Shown: one piece after another, positions 19,856 to 28,465 of the stretch | How the letters are laid out: each line of letters starts with the position of its first letter | Numbering within the stretch: the stretch's first letter is position 1 | Assembly (NCBI RefSeq): GCF_002813775.1 | Contig: NZ_CP020370.1 | Span: 1 to 64,000 of the forward strand | Direction: 5' to 3' | Source: Candidatus Thiodictyon syntrophicum | Lineage (GTDB): Bacteria; Pseudomonadota; Gammaproteobacteria; Chromatiales; Chromatiaceae | Length of the DNA: 64,000 nt | Translations under genes and position numbers: made by a program | The notes under the pieces: model-generated | What the model was told of the DNA's origin: nothing | The model's database searches: none | The model's input: the letters and a program-made list of their open reading frames with translations, nothing else

Positions 19856-21151
19856 TGCGCTCCCGCACCCTAGTGGTTGGCAGACTGAGATCGTTGGAAA
19901 CGCCATCGAAATTAAGCGCGGGGTGTCCTGGTCGAAAGATCAAGAGCATTCGGCTCCCTACGATGGAGCGGTCCGGGTGATTGGTATCAGCAATGTTCAG
20001 GAGCGGCTTGATCTGGACAAGACCCTGTATATTTCCGGTGTCAAGCCAAAAGCAGTCGAGAAAAAGCGCTTAGAGAAAGGTTGGTCGGTCATTGTGGGCT
20101 CTAACGGCAATCGACAGCGCATTGGCAACGCTGTATTTATTGCCGAGGATTCCGCGTTTCTGTTCGCGTCCTTCTTAATTGCGGCCAAGCCAAAGCAAGA
20201 AAGCCCGATTACGCCTGAGTTCTTCTTTCGTTGGCTGCGGACAGAACAGGTTCAGGCATATCTGAGCGCTTCATCGGAAGGGTCGACCGGGCTTAGCAAC
20301 CTAAGCCACAGTTTTTTCGTTCGATGTCAATTGCTTTTCCGGATGGTAAACAACAAACCGCTATTGCCCGAATTCTCGATGCCGCTGACATCGCAATTGA
20401 TCAAGCGCGGGAAGCTGCGACCCAAGCAGAGAGCGCCAAGAAATCGCTTATGCAAAAGGTGTTCTGTGAAGGGATTCGCAAAGAGCGACAGAAAAAGACT
20501 TCCGTCGGATTAATTCCGCAATCCTGGGATGCGAGACCGGTCAATGCGGTCGTAAAGAATTTCGAGTACGGCCTTTCACTGCCGATGCACCTAAAGGGTG
20601 CGACACCAATTCTCCGAATGGGCAACATTTAGCATGGTGATGTGCTGATGGACGACCTGAAGTACGTCACACTACCGCCAAAACTGCTTGACCGCTACCT
20701 GCTGAAAAGGGGCGATGTTCTTTTCAATCGGACGAACTCCCAGGAGCACGTCGGGAAAGTCGGAGTATATCGGTCTGATGCGCCTGCTGTCTTTGCGTCG
20801 TACCTAATTCGGCTGCATCCGGACGTAGAGCAGATCGACAACTATTATCTGGGCCAAGTGCTAAGCGCCTATCCGGCACAGTGCCGCATCAAGCGTTACG
20901 CAACGCCTGGCGTACAACAAGTCAATATCAACGCCAAGAATCTTGGCAAGGCGCTGATCCCGATTCCGACAGGAGCGGCCGGACTTGAAGAACAACACCA
21001 GATCGCCGCCCTGTTGGAACAGGCCGATGAGCGGGTACGTTGTTACGGCCCGGTGCTCAAGAGTCTGGAGCAACTCAAAAAATCCCTGATGCACGACCTG
21101 CTCACCGGCGCCGTGCGGGTCAGCGATTGCGACCTTACGTTATCCCCATGA
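19842..21151 (+). pseudogene. hsdS: Type I restriction-modification specificity subunit, disrupted
   Basis: HsdS recognises the DNA target through two domains. The first (19842 to about 20300), the central conserved helix region (PDGKQQTAIARILDAAD), the second domain (about 20510-20950) and the C-terminal helices (QIAALLEQADERVRC...LEQLKKSLMHDLLTG) are all present but not in one frame. The frame shifts at a run of six T (20312-20317); seven T would restore SHSFFRSMSIAFPDG. A TAG stop at 20630-20632 interrupts GNI-HGDVLMDDLKYV, where relatives typically have Gln, so CAG to TAG is likely. Otherwise the length is normal. Either lesion alone would stop full-length HsdS; the T-run change could also be a sequencing error. 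Confidence 0.85.
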
Positions 21152-21167
21152 ACAGGCAAGAGTGACC

Positions 21168-21437
21168 ATGCCCACAATCACCCTGCACGATGTCCCGGAA
21201 ACGCTTCATCAACGGTTACAGCAGCGGGCGACCATCCACCATTGGCCCATCGACAAAGAGGTCATTCTCCTGTTGGAACAGCTTTTGGCGAAGGGCGCCG
21301 CACCGGCCCCGCAGTCACCCGAGGAGCGATTTGCGGCGATCATCGATATCAGCCGACGCTGTGCCGCATTACCGGAGCTTGACTCGCGAAGCGCGGATGA
21401 GATCGTCGGTTATGACGAAAACGGTTGGCCCGCGTAA
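21168..21437 (+). CDS. FitA/VapB-like ribbon-helix-helix antitoxin, apparently without a toxin
   Basis: An 89-residue protein with an N-terminal ribbon-helix-helix DNA-binding domain (MPTITLHDVPETLHQRLQQRA, quoted in part) and a C-terminal toxin-binding tail ending DEIVGYDENGWP, both typical of FitA/VapB antitoxins. The ATG at 21168 fits better than a GTG six bases earlier. The PIN toxin that normally starts within a few bases is absent: the stop is followed at once by a short hairpin repeat. The gene sits between broken hsdS and the minus-strand cassette. Confidence 0.7.
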   Translation: MPTITLHDVPETLHQRLQQRATIHHWPIDKEVILLLEQLLAKGAAPAPQSPEERFAAIIDISRRCAALPELDSRSADEIVGYDENGWPA

Positions 21438-21447
21438 GGCAATCTGA

Positions 21448-21480
21448 CAGTCGGGTTAAGCTCCGCTAACCCGACCTACG
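21448..21480. repeat. TCGGGTTA hairpin repeat, left copy
   Basis: TCGGGTTA (21451-21458) and TAACCCGA (21467-21474) form a hairpin followed by CCTACG. The same motif recurs at 22157-22188 in the same orientation, so the two copies bracket the small minus-strand gene pair. Similar GTAGGTCGGGTTAGC repeats are widespread in proteobacterial genomes. Confidence 0.6.
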
Positions 21481-21721
21481 CGGCGCGGGCAACGGAAGAC
21501 GGCCGCAACAGCGATTCCGGACGAAAATCCGCACCAAGATGCAGATCGGCCGGCGTGATGTCCAGCGCGGCACACTGTGACAAGAGCGTTGACAGTGCCT
21601 CGTAATAGCCCATCAGACGCCCTTCGTCATAGGCGGACGACGCATCCAAGGCCCCAGCCGCGTCTTTCAGAGACTGGGCGGTCTCCTCCAGGACCAGCAG
21701 TGCGTCTTGCTGTTTGCTCAT
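21476..21721 (-). CDS. Uncharacterised 81-residue protein, second gene of a small cassette
   Basis: A short acidic helical protein (MSKQQDALLVLEETAQSL at the N-terminus) with the motif YDEGRLMGYYEALSTLLSQ, and no signal peptide or membrane segment. Its ATG overlaps the stop of the upstream gene (21718-21721), so the two are translationally coupled. The stop codon lies within a hairpin repeat. I do not recognise the family. Size, pairing and placement inside a restriction locus resemble toxin-antitoxin or defence accessory pairs, but that is inference. Confidence 0.55.
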   Translation of the reverse strand: MSKQQDALLVLEETAQSLKDAAGALDASSAYDEGRLMGYYEALSTLLSQCAALDITPADLHLGADFRPESLLRPSSVARAA

Positions 21722-22023
21722 GGATCGGCCTCCGCTAGAATTTGCTCCAGGATTTCAATTTGCTCGGTAAAGTTGGCGATCTCTTTCGGCCAATACTGGT
21801 TGACGAGGTGGCTGAGTTGACGCTCGGGAAGCTCAGGCGATACCCATTTCAGCGGGTTTGCGATCTTGTCTCGGTGGACTTCGACCTGATTGCGCAACGA
21901 GCGGATCGCACGCGTCACCTCACCGGTCGATTTCGTCGCATGTCCGAGCAGAAAGCCCGCGTGGCGCCCGCCTGACTTTGCGATCTCGTAGGCCGATGAT
22001 TTCATCAAGGTTGAGTATAACAT
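21718..22023 (-). CDS. Uncharacterised protein of about 100 residues, first gene of a small cassette
   Basis: Two ATG codons are possible, at 22023 and 22005; the second gives MKSSAYEIAKSGGRHAGFL. TATACT lies just upstream of the 22005 ATG and could be a -10 producing a nearly leaderless message. The protein is basic and mainly helical, with IRSLRNQVEVHRDKIANP and a conserved-looking QLSHLVNQYWPKEIANF. No known catalytic motif is visible. It overlaps the downstream 81-residue gene by four bases. Confidence 0.55.
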   Translation of the reverse strand: MLYSTLMKSSAYEIAKSGGRHAGFLLGHATKSTGEVTRAIRSLRNQVEVHRDKIANPLKWVSPELPERQLSHLVNQYWPKEIANFTEQIEILEQILAEADP

Positions 22024-22382
22024 GGCGGTTCGGCTCGATTCCCGCGCGCAGCCCTTGTCGAGCCCGCGGCCTGTAGGTCGGGTTAGGTGCGCCCTTCGGG
22101 ACTTGCCGTCTACACCGAAGATGCCGCACGCCGCAACCCGACAAGGCAACCTGGCTGTCGGGTTACGCTCCGCTAACTCGACCTACGCCCCGGCTGAGCT
22201 TCGACGCCAATCGCCTCTCGCCATGATATACCGGAAAAACAACGAGCTGGCATTCTTAGGATCGCCTCGAAGACCGGCAGCTAACAAAGAGGTTAGCAAA
22301 GCCCTGGTGTGTCGCGGTAGGCTAAAATGCTGATGTAGAAAGTATTTCATTTGATAGCTCTTTGATTGGGAACAACTGAACC
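22024..22382. other. 359-base gap before hsdR with hairpin repeats
   Basis: No gene is seen. The gap carries GTAGGTCGGGTTAGG at 22073-22087 and a fuller hairpin unit at 22157-22188 (TCGGGTTA...TAACTCGA, one mismatch). The remaining 190 bases before hsdR are less GC-rich and should contain its promoter; no clear -10/-35 pair was found. Confidence 0.5.
22157..22188. repeat. TCGGGTTA hairpin repeat, right copy
   Basis: This copy closely matches the unit at 21448-21480 in the same orientation, with TGTCGGGTTACGCTCCGCTA followed by ACTCGACCTACG. It marks the right side of the two-gene cassette. Confidence 0.6.
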
Positions 22383-25300
22383 ATGAGCGAATCCGGCTAC
22401 GTCGAACTCCCCGTCATCGCCTGGCTCTCCGGCCACGGCAGCGCCACCCCCGGCAACCAGGGCTTGGGCTGGACCTACCGCGACGAGTCGGCGATGGCGG
22501 CCTTCGGGCGCCCGCCGATAGACCCGCTGGTGGAGTCCCTGCTGGTCGCGGCGATCCGGCGCATTAACCCGCAGGTCACCACCGACGCACAAGCCCTGCT
22601 CGCGGTGCAGGCCCTGCGCCAGGCGATGGGCAAGCCCGACCGGTTGACCGCCAACCGCGAGACGCTGGACCTGCTGCGCGACGGGGCGCGGGTAGAGTTG
22701 ACGCCGGGGGCGGACGCGACCACGGTGCAGTTCATCGCCTTCGAGCCGGAGCGCCAGCACCTCAACGACTTCACCGCCACCAACCAGTACCGGGTGCAGG
22801 GGGTGAAGCAGTGCCGTGACGATACCGTGTTGCTGGTCAACGGCATCCCGCTGGTGATCGCCGAGTACAAGAGCTATGTCAGCAGCGGCAAGGACTGGAC
22901 CGAGACGGTGCACCAACTGCACCGTTACCAGCGCCAGGCACCCCTGATGCTGGCGCCAAATGTGTTCTGCGTGGCTGCCGACGAGGACGCCTTTCGCTAC
23001 GGCACCGTGCTGCGCCGGGACGCCGACCAGGACGCGATCGAGCGGCACCTCGACACCTGGGGTTCCTGGCTCTCCAAATACCCGGACGTGAAAGGTTGGT
23101 GGAATGACCCGGCGGCGGACGACCCGGACGATCCGCTGGAATTGCCGGTCAAGGGCCTGCTGCGACTGGCGCCCTGCCATGTGCTCGACTTTCTGCAACA
23201 CTTCGTCGTGTTCGAGACCAAGAAGGGGCGCACCATCAAGAAGGTGGCCCGCTATCAGCAGTTCGAGGCGGTGAACGACATCGTGGACCGCATCCTGGCG
23301 CTGATCGGCAAGCCGGTCGGCGCCCAGGACCGCACCGGTCTGGTGTGGCACACCCAGGGGTCCGGCAAGAGTCTGACGATGATCTTCGCCGCCTACAAGC
23401 TCGCCCGACTCCTGGGGTTGAACAACCCGACTATCCTGATCGTGGTGGACCGGCGCGACCTGAAGACCCAGATTGCCGACGATTTCGACGCCTGTGACTT
23501 CCCCGGCGTACGCAAGGCGCTGGGCGTCCAGGACTTGAAGGCCATCCTGCGCGGCTCGCGGCAGCCCCAGCGTGGCACCTTCGTCACCACCCTTCAATCC
23601 TTCCAGCAGATGGGTGACCTGAAGCCGCTGGCGGAGGACAACATCATCACCCTGGTGGACGAGTGCCACCGCTCTCAAAAAGGCGGCACCGCGGACAGCT
23701 ACGCCATGACCATGCGCGTGAAGCTGCCCAACGCCTTCCGCTTCGGCCTCACCGGGACGCCCATCGACCGGGCGATGACCAACACCCATCGCGACTTCGG
23801 CCCGGTGATCGACGGCCAGCAGGAGCGTTATCTCAGCTATTACGGCATCAAGCGCGCGATCAAGGACGGCGCCACCCTGGAGGTGCACTACCTGCGGGAC
23901 AAGGTGCCCTTCATCGTCGATGAGAAGGCCCTGAATGTCGGCTTTGAGCAGATGTGCACGGAGATGGAGGTCGAGGACGAAGCGGCGAAGGACCTGATCC
24001 AGCGCCAACGTTCGCAGTGGAAAGAGCTGGCCCGCCACCCGGACCGGGTGGAGATCGTCACAGCCAAGATGCTGGAGCACTTCCTCGCCTACCCCGACCC
24101 GAGCGGTTTCAAGGCGCAACTGGTGGGTGTGGACCGCATTGCCTGCGCCCGCTTCAAGGACGCACTGGACACCAAGCTCAAGGCGCGCGGACTGCCGCCC
24201 GATTGGTCGGACGTCATCATCTCCGAGGCCCAGAACGACGACCCCGACCTGACCCGTTTCCATTACGGTAAGCAGAAGCAGGACGACTTGATCGACTACT
24301 TCAAGCTGACACCGCCACAATGGGAAGAGTGGAACCGGGAGCGCTACGGCGAGGTGCGTGACCAGTGGCGCCCGCCGCTCAAGATTCTAATCGTCTGCGA
24401 CCGGCTGCTGACGGGTTTCGATGCGCCGGTGGAGCAGGTGATGTACCTGGATAAGCCGCTGCGCGACCACAACCTGCTGCAAGCCATCGCCCGTACCAAC
24501 CGGCCGCTGCCGGCCATGGACAAGCGTACCGGCCTAGTGGTGGATTACTTCGGCGTGTTCGCCAACCTGGCCAAGGCGCTCAACTTCGACGAGAACATCC
24601 GCGAGGAGGCGTTGATCGACTGGGAGGCCCTGAAGGCGACGGTGCCGGGGGAGGTGGCGCGCTGTCTGGAGACCTTCAAAGGCATCCGGATCAGCGACAC
24701 CCGCGACTGCCTGCTGGCCGCCCTGCGCGCCCTCAAGGACCCCGATGCAGCCAAAGTGTTTGAGGTCAACTTCAAGAGCCTGGAGCGTCTGTGGGAGGCG
24801 GTATCGCCCGATCCGTGCCTGTATGAGCACCGGTATGTCTATAGTTGGCTCTGTGGCATCTACATCGCCTACCGCCGCCGCCAACGCGGCGCGGCCTCGA
24901 GTGCCACCTATGGCGAACTTTCGGCCAAGACCCGCGCGTTGATCCAGCAGAACACCACCTTCATGGATCTGGCCATGGCCTTGCCGGTCTTCAGGATCGA
25001 TAAGGATTACCTGGGCAAGCTCGACGACCTGCCCAGCGCTGCCGACAAGGCGGCCGCGCTGGAGGCGATGCTGACGGCAGAGCTTACCGAGGACGCGGGT
25101 GGCGGTTTTACCTATCGGCAGTTGGGTGAGCGGCTGGCGCGGATCAAGGCCAACAAGGACGCGGCGGACAAGGCGGCTGAAGAGCGGCTGAAGGCCCTGC
25201 GGGACATCGCCGACGAAGCCGTCCAACGCGTCGAGGAGCCAGGCGCCCTGTACCTCACCCTGCCCGGCGAATACGCATTGTTCGTGGTCCTGCGCCAGTT

Positions 25301-25550
25301 TGCTGCCGGCAAGGATACGGTCTATCTGGCGACTTGCGCCCGCCGGATGGTAGCGCATCTGCGCGACAACCAGTTATTGCTGCCGGGTTGGAGTAGTTCC
25401 AAGGGCGGGCGGATGCGGGTGGAGGATTCGCTCCTGGCCGAATCCTGGAACCCGGACTATGCCGCCCTGGGCTTCGATTCGGCCGACGTCAACCCGCCAT
25501 TCCTGGAACCGGCCCTTAATGAATTGGTGACCATTGATGCCGCCCGCTGA
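22383..25550 (+). CDS. hsdR: Type I restriction enzyme, endonuclease/translocase subunit
   Basis: HsdR translocates DNA using ATP and cuts it away from the recognition site. The 1055-residue protein contains a PD-(D/E)xK nuclease domain (GIPLVIAEYKS near 155-164), then a superfamily 2 helicase motor with Walker A TQGSGKS near 325, the DEAH-box variant VDECHRSQKG near 425 and FGLTGTPIDRA. The C-terminal region (about 850-1055) is helical and would bind the methylase. The gene looks intact. Without a working HsdS the complex could not find targets. It overlaps the next gene by 14 bases. Confidence 0.95.
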   Translation: MSESGYVELPVIAWLSGHGSATPGNQGLGWTYRDESAMAAFGRPPIDPLVESLLVAAIRRINPQVTTDAQALLAVQALRQAMGKPDRLTANRETLDLLRDGARVELTPGADATTVQFIAFEPERQHLNDFTATNQYRVQGVKQCRDDTVLLVNGIPLVIAEYKSYVSSGKDWTETVHQLHRYQRQAPLMLAPNVFCVAADEDAFRYGTVLRRDADQDAIERHLDTWGSWLSKYPDVKGWWNDPAADDPDDPLELPVKGLLRLAPCHVLDFLQHFVVFETKKGRTIKKVARYQQFEAVNDIVDRILALIGKPVGAQDRTGLVWHTQGSGKSLTMIFAAYKLARLLGLNNPTILIVVDRRDLKTQIADDFDACDFPGVRKALGVQDLKAILRGSRQPQRGTFVTTLQSFQQMGDLKPLAEDNIITLVDECHRSQKGGTADSYAMTMRVKLPNAFRFGLTGTPIDRAMTNTHRDFGPVIDGQQERYLSYYGIKRAIKDGATLEVHYLRDKVPFIVDEKALNVGFEQMCTEMEVEDEAAKDLIQRQRSQWKELARHPDRVEIVTAKMLEHFLAYPDPSGFKAQLVGVDRIACARFKDALDTKLKARGLPPDWSDVIISEAQNDDPDLTRFHYGKQKQDDLIDYFKLTPPQWEEWNRERYGEVRDQWRPPLKILIVCDRLLTGFDAPVEQVMYLDKPLRDHNLLQAIARTNRPLPAMDKRTGLVVDYFGVFANLAKALNFDENIREEALIDWEALKATVPGEVARCLETFKGIRISDTRDCLLAALRALKDPDAAKVFEVNFKSLERLWEAVSPDPCLYEHRYVYSWLCGIYIAYRRRQRGAASSATYGELSAKTRALIQQNTTFMDLAMALPVFRIDKDYLGKLDDLPSAADKAAALEAMLTAELTEDAGGGFTYRQLGERLARIKANKDAADKAAEERLKALRDIADEAVQRVEEPGALYLTLPGEYALFVVLRQFAAGKDTVYLATCARRMVAHLRDNQLLLPGWSSSKGGRMRVEDSLLAESWNPDYAALGFDSADVNPPFLEPALNELVTIDAAR

Positions 25551-26328
25551 GGCGATCCGCCCCAGTGTCTTGCACCAGGTCTCGCTCGGCGGGCGGGAAC
25601 TGACGTGTCGGCTGGTGCGCTCCAAGGCCGCCACCCGACTCCGGATCAAGGTCAGCAAGCCCGACGAGGTGGAGTTGATCGTACCGGAGCGCCGCACCGA
25701 CGGCGAAGGATTCGCTTTTCTCACCGCCAACGCGGTTTGGGTGCTGGAGCAACTGGAGCGCGCGCAGCGTCGGCTGGCAGTGCGGCGGCCGGACCATCGG
25801 GTGCTCGGTCAGGTGCTCCTGGGCGGGGAGACCATCCCGGTCCAAGTAGTGCGTCTCGACACCTGGCTGGCTCCGAACCGGGTCGCGCTCCAAGACGGGG
25901 AGATTCAGGTCACCACCGGGCCGTACTCGCAAACGCCACCCGCGCGATCCTTGGAGAACTGGCTGCGCAAGCGGGCGCGCGCGCACATCGAGCCATACGT
26001 GAGTGAATTGAGCCAGCGCGTGAAGCGCGTGCCCGGCAAGGTCTACATCATGGATCAGCGCACCAAGTGGGGGAATTGTTCGGGGCTCGGCAACCTGTCG
26101 TTCAACTGGCGCCTGGTGATGGCGCCTGACTTCGTGCTGCGCTACATCGTCACCCACGAGGTCGTGCATCTGGCCATCCCCGACCATTCGCAGCGGTTCT
26201 GGCTGACGGTGCAGAGCTTATGCCCGAATTCGGATCGTGCGCGGCAGTGGCTGGTAGCCAACGCGGACCGGCTCATCATGGCCGACTGCATCGCGGCCGT
26301 GGCACAGGAAGATATTGGTCAGCCTTAG
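25537..26328 (+). CDS. YgjP-like (DUF45) zinc metallopeptidase
   Basis: A 263-residue protein of the YgjP/M48-like group. The zinc site is HEVVH near residue 207, followed by IPDHSQRFW with the third ligand. The conserved TKWGNCSGLGNLSFNWRL comes just before it. The N-terminal half is beta-rich. The ATG at 25537 lies inside the end of hsdR, so translation is coupled. Such peptidases recur behind hsdR in type I loci; they have been suggested to turn over or regulate the restriction complex, but this is not established here. Confidence 0.85.
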   Translation: MPPAEAIRPSVLHQVSLGGRELTCRLVRSKAATRLRIKVSKPDEVELIVPERRTDGEGFAFLTANAVWVLEQLERAQRRLAVRRPDHRVLGQVLLGGETIPVQVVRLDTWLAPNRVALQDGEIQVTTGPYSQTPPARSLENWLRKRARAHIEPYVSELSQRVKRVPGKVYIMDQRTKWGNCSGLGNLSFNWRLVMAPDFVLRYIVTHEVVHLAIPDHSQRFWLTVQSLCPNSDRARQWLVANADRLIMADCIAAVAQEDIGQP

Positions 26329-27323
26329 CCAAACTCCGCCTTCGGCTCCCGCTCCAGCAGCGCCGCCGTGGCCGCCAGCGGCGGCACCCCCTCATAAAGC
26401 ACCTGATAAACCTGTTCGCTGATCGGCATCTCGACCCCCAGGCGGTGGGCGAGGGTGCGTACGGCCGCGGCCGTGATCACGCCCTCGACCTCCTGTCCGA
26501 TGGCCGCCCGCGCCTGCGCGACGCTGGCGCCCCGCGCCAGGGCCAGGCCGAGGCGGCGGTTGCGCGATTGATCGTCGGTGCAGGTCAGGACCAGGTCGCC
26601 GACCCCGGCCAGGCCCATGAAGGTCTCGGGTCGACCGCCCAAGGCGGCGCCGAGCCGGATCAATTCGCTCAGGCCGCGGGTGATCAAGGCGGCACGGCTA
26701 TTGGCCCCGAAGCCGAGGCCGTCGGCGATGCCGGTGGCGATGGCCAGTACGTTCTTGGCGGCGCCGCAGATCTCCACGCCCACCAGGTCTGAACTGGTGT
26801 AGGCGCGGAAGCGCCCGCCATGGAGCAGGCCCGCGGTGCGGCGGGCAAATGCCTGGTCCTCGGAGGCCACGGTGACCGCCGTGGGCAGCCCTATGGCGAC
26901 CTCGCGGGCAAAGCTGGGTCCCGAGACGATCGCCAGGCTCTCGCCCGGCAGGCCCCGCTCGGCCAGGGTGTGCAAGAGTGCGCCGCTCTGGGGCTCCAGC
27001 CCCTTGGTCGCCCAGGCGAGCCCGATGCCCCGCGGCAGGCGCGTGCCCAGGGCCGTGATCACCTCGGCGAAGGCGTGGCTCGGCACCACCGCCAGGCAGG
27101 CGGCGGCGCCGGACAGGGTCTCCTCCAGCGATTGCTGGGGCACCAGCCCCGGGGGGAAGGGGACGCCGGGGAGGAAGCGCCGGTTCTCCCCGTGGGCGCG
27201 CAGTTCGGCGATCTGGTCCGACTCGTTGCCCCAGAGCCGGACCCGATGGCCGTTGCGGCACAACTGGATCGCGAGCGCCGTCCCCCAGGACCCGGACCCG
27301 AGGACGGCGATGTCGATGCCCAC
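26325..27323 (-). CDS. gpsA: Glycerol-3-phosphate dehydrogenase [NAD(P)+]
   Basis: GpsA reduces dihydroxyacetone phosphate to sn-glycerol-3-phosphate for phospholipid synthesis. The 332-residue protein has the Rossmann motif VLGSGSWGTALA at its N-terminus, WATKGLEP, the catalytic-lysine segment CGAAKNVLAIATGIADG and VEGVITAAAV. The start is a GTG at 27323, giving MGIDIAVLG; an in-frame GTG at 27353 would add ten residues encoded by a short tandem repeat. It is the last gene of the regulator-rhodanese-secB-gpsA unit. Its stop codon overlaps the metallopeptidase stop codon by four bases on the opposite strand. Confidence 0.95.
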   Translation of the reverse strand: MGIDIAVLGSGSWGTALAIQLCRNGHRVRLWGNESDQIAELRAHGENRRFLPGVPFPPGLVPQQSLEETLSGAAACLAVVPSHAFAEVITALGTRLPRGIGLAWATKGLEPQSGALLHTLAERGLPGESLAIVSGPSFAREVAIGLPTAVTVASEDQAFARRTAGLLHGGRFRAYTSSDLVGVEICGAAKNVLAIATGIADGLGFGANSRAALITRGLSELIRLGAALGGRPETFMGLAGVGDLVLTCTDDQSRNRRLGLALARGASVAQARAAIGQEVEGVITAAAVRTLAHRLGVEMPISEQVYQVLYEGVPPLAATAALLEREPKAEFG

Positions 27324-27366
27324 CGGGTCACTCGCTACCGGGTCACTCAGCACCCGGTCGCTCAAT
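27322..27366. repeat. Three tandem 15-bp repeats at the gpsA start
   Basis: Three imperfect 15-base units with the shared core GACCCGGT (minus strand) lie between secB and gpsA. Because the unit is a multiple of three, copy-number changes would keep any upstream gpsA start in frame. Confidence 0.5.
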
Positions 27367-27832
27367 GCTGCCGCGCCCCTTCGGCCTCCGCCGCCGCCTG
27401 TTGCTGGTGTTGGGCGAACAGGGCGTCGAAGCTGACATGCTGGAGGACCAGTTGCGGGAAGCTGCCCTTGGTCACCAGGTCGGACACGGCCTCGCGTGCG
27501 TAGGGGAACAGCAGGTTGGGGCAATAGGCGCCGAGCATGGGGCCCAGTTCCTCCTCCGAGAACCCCCCCAGGGTGAAGATGCCGGCCTGGTGGACCTCGA
27601 CGATGAAGGCCGTCTTGTCGCCGACCTTGGCCGTGACGGTGACGGACAGCACCACCTCGTAGGTCTGCTCGTCGAGCCGGTTGACCTTGGTGTTGAGATT
27701 GAGCTCGTTTTGCGGCTTCCACTCGCCGCGGAAGACCTCCGGCGCATTGGGCGACTCGAAGGACAGGTCCTTGAGGTAGGTGCGTTGGACGGCGAACTGC
27801 CGCTCCAGGTTGGTCTGATCGTTCTCGGCCAT
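27362..27832 (-). CDS. secB: Protein-export chaperone SecB
   Basis: SecB is a cytoplasmic tetrameric chaperone that keeps preproteins unfolded and hands them to SecA. The 156-residue protein matches the family: [16 protein letters not shown] near the N-terminus, [12 protein letters not shown] in the middle and [20 protein letters not shown] near 100. The C-terminus is Gln/Ala-rich. It is co-oriented with gpsA downstream and the rhodanese gene upstream. The glutaredoxin gene that often sits beside secB in gammaproteobacteria is absent. Confidence 0.96.
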   Translation of the reverse strand: MAENDQTNLERQFAVQRTYLKDLSFESPNAPEVFRGEWKPQNELNLNTKVNRLDEQTYEVVLSVTVTAKVGDKTAFIVEVHQAGIFTLGGFSEEELGPMLGAYCPNLLFPYAREAVSDLVTKGSFPQLVLQHVSFDALFAQHQQQAAAEAEGARQH

Positions 27833-27889
27833 GGAATACCTTGCTAGTGACGTTAGTGTCGGGGACGAAGGGGCAACGGGGGCCTCGAC

Positions 27890-28318
27890 TCAGCGCTTCT
27901 TGCGCGACAGCGGCAGGTTCGCCGCCTGCCAGGCGAGGATGCCGCCCTTGAGGTTGTAGACCTCCTCGAAACCCTGCTTGCGCAGGTGTTCGCACGCGGC
28001 CCCGGACTGGCCGCCCGACCGACAGTTGACGATGATCGGCTTGCCCTTGTACTTGCCAAGGACCGCCAGTTGGTTCTTGAAGCCGTTCATCGGGATGTTG
28101 ACCGCGTTGACGATATGACCGGCGGCGAAGTCGGCCGCCGAGCGCACGTCGATCACCGTCGCGTCCTTGTGGTTGATCATCTCGGTGGCCCCCAGGGGCT
28201 CGACGTTGCCGCGCTCCCCGACGATCAGATTGTGGATCAAGAGCCCCAGGATCACGACGAGCGCGACGAACAGGTACCAATTGTGGACGACGAACTCAAA
28301 CAGTTGGCTGACCTGCAT
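27890..28318 (-). CDS. Membrane-anchored rhodanese domain protein
   Basis: A 142-residue protein with one N-terminal membrane segment (about 13-33) and a single rhodanese domain. Cys99 in the loop VNCRSGGQS is the expected persulfide-carrying residue. The start is the ATG at 28318; an extended upstream frame is unlikely because it lacks conserved sequence. Rhodaneses move sulfane sulfur between thiols. The gene lies between an ArsR-type regulator and secB on one strand. The regulator's cysteine spacing suggests persulfide sensing, so a link to sulfane-sulfur handling is plausible. Confidence 0.85.
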   Translation of the reverse strand: MQVSQLFEFVVHNWYLFVALVVILGLLIHNLIVGERGNVEPLGATEMINHKDATVIDVRSAADFAAGHIVNAVNIPMNGFKNQLAVLGKYKGKPIIVNCRSGGQSGAACEHLRKQGFEEVYNLKGGILAWQAANLPLSRKKR

Positions 28319-28465
28319 CGGGCTTGATTCTCTGAATGGATGGGAAGGGGGCCGCCCGCTGGGCGGTCTCGCCAGGGCGTCGCCGGGCGGCCGACGGCGA
28401 CCTGGTGGGCGCAGTATAAGGAGGGCGGGCGCGGGAGTCACTCCGGGACGCGCCGGCCAGCCGCT

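Noticed and set aside
22347-24320. 657-codon minus-strand open frame opposite hsdR
   Set aside because: It is an antisense shadow of GC-rich hsdR, with no motif and repetitive Val/Leu/Gly/Asp composition.
27324-28280. Upstream extension of the gpsA reading frame through secB and the rhodanese gene
   Set aside because: It would read both confirmed genes in a wrong frame; the GpsA N-terminus starts at 27323.
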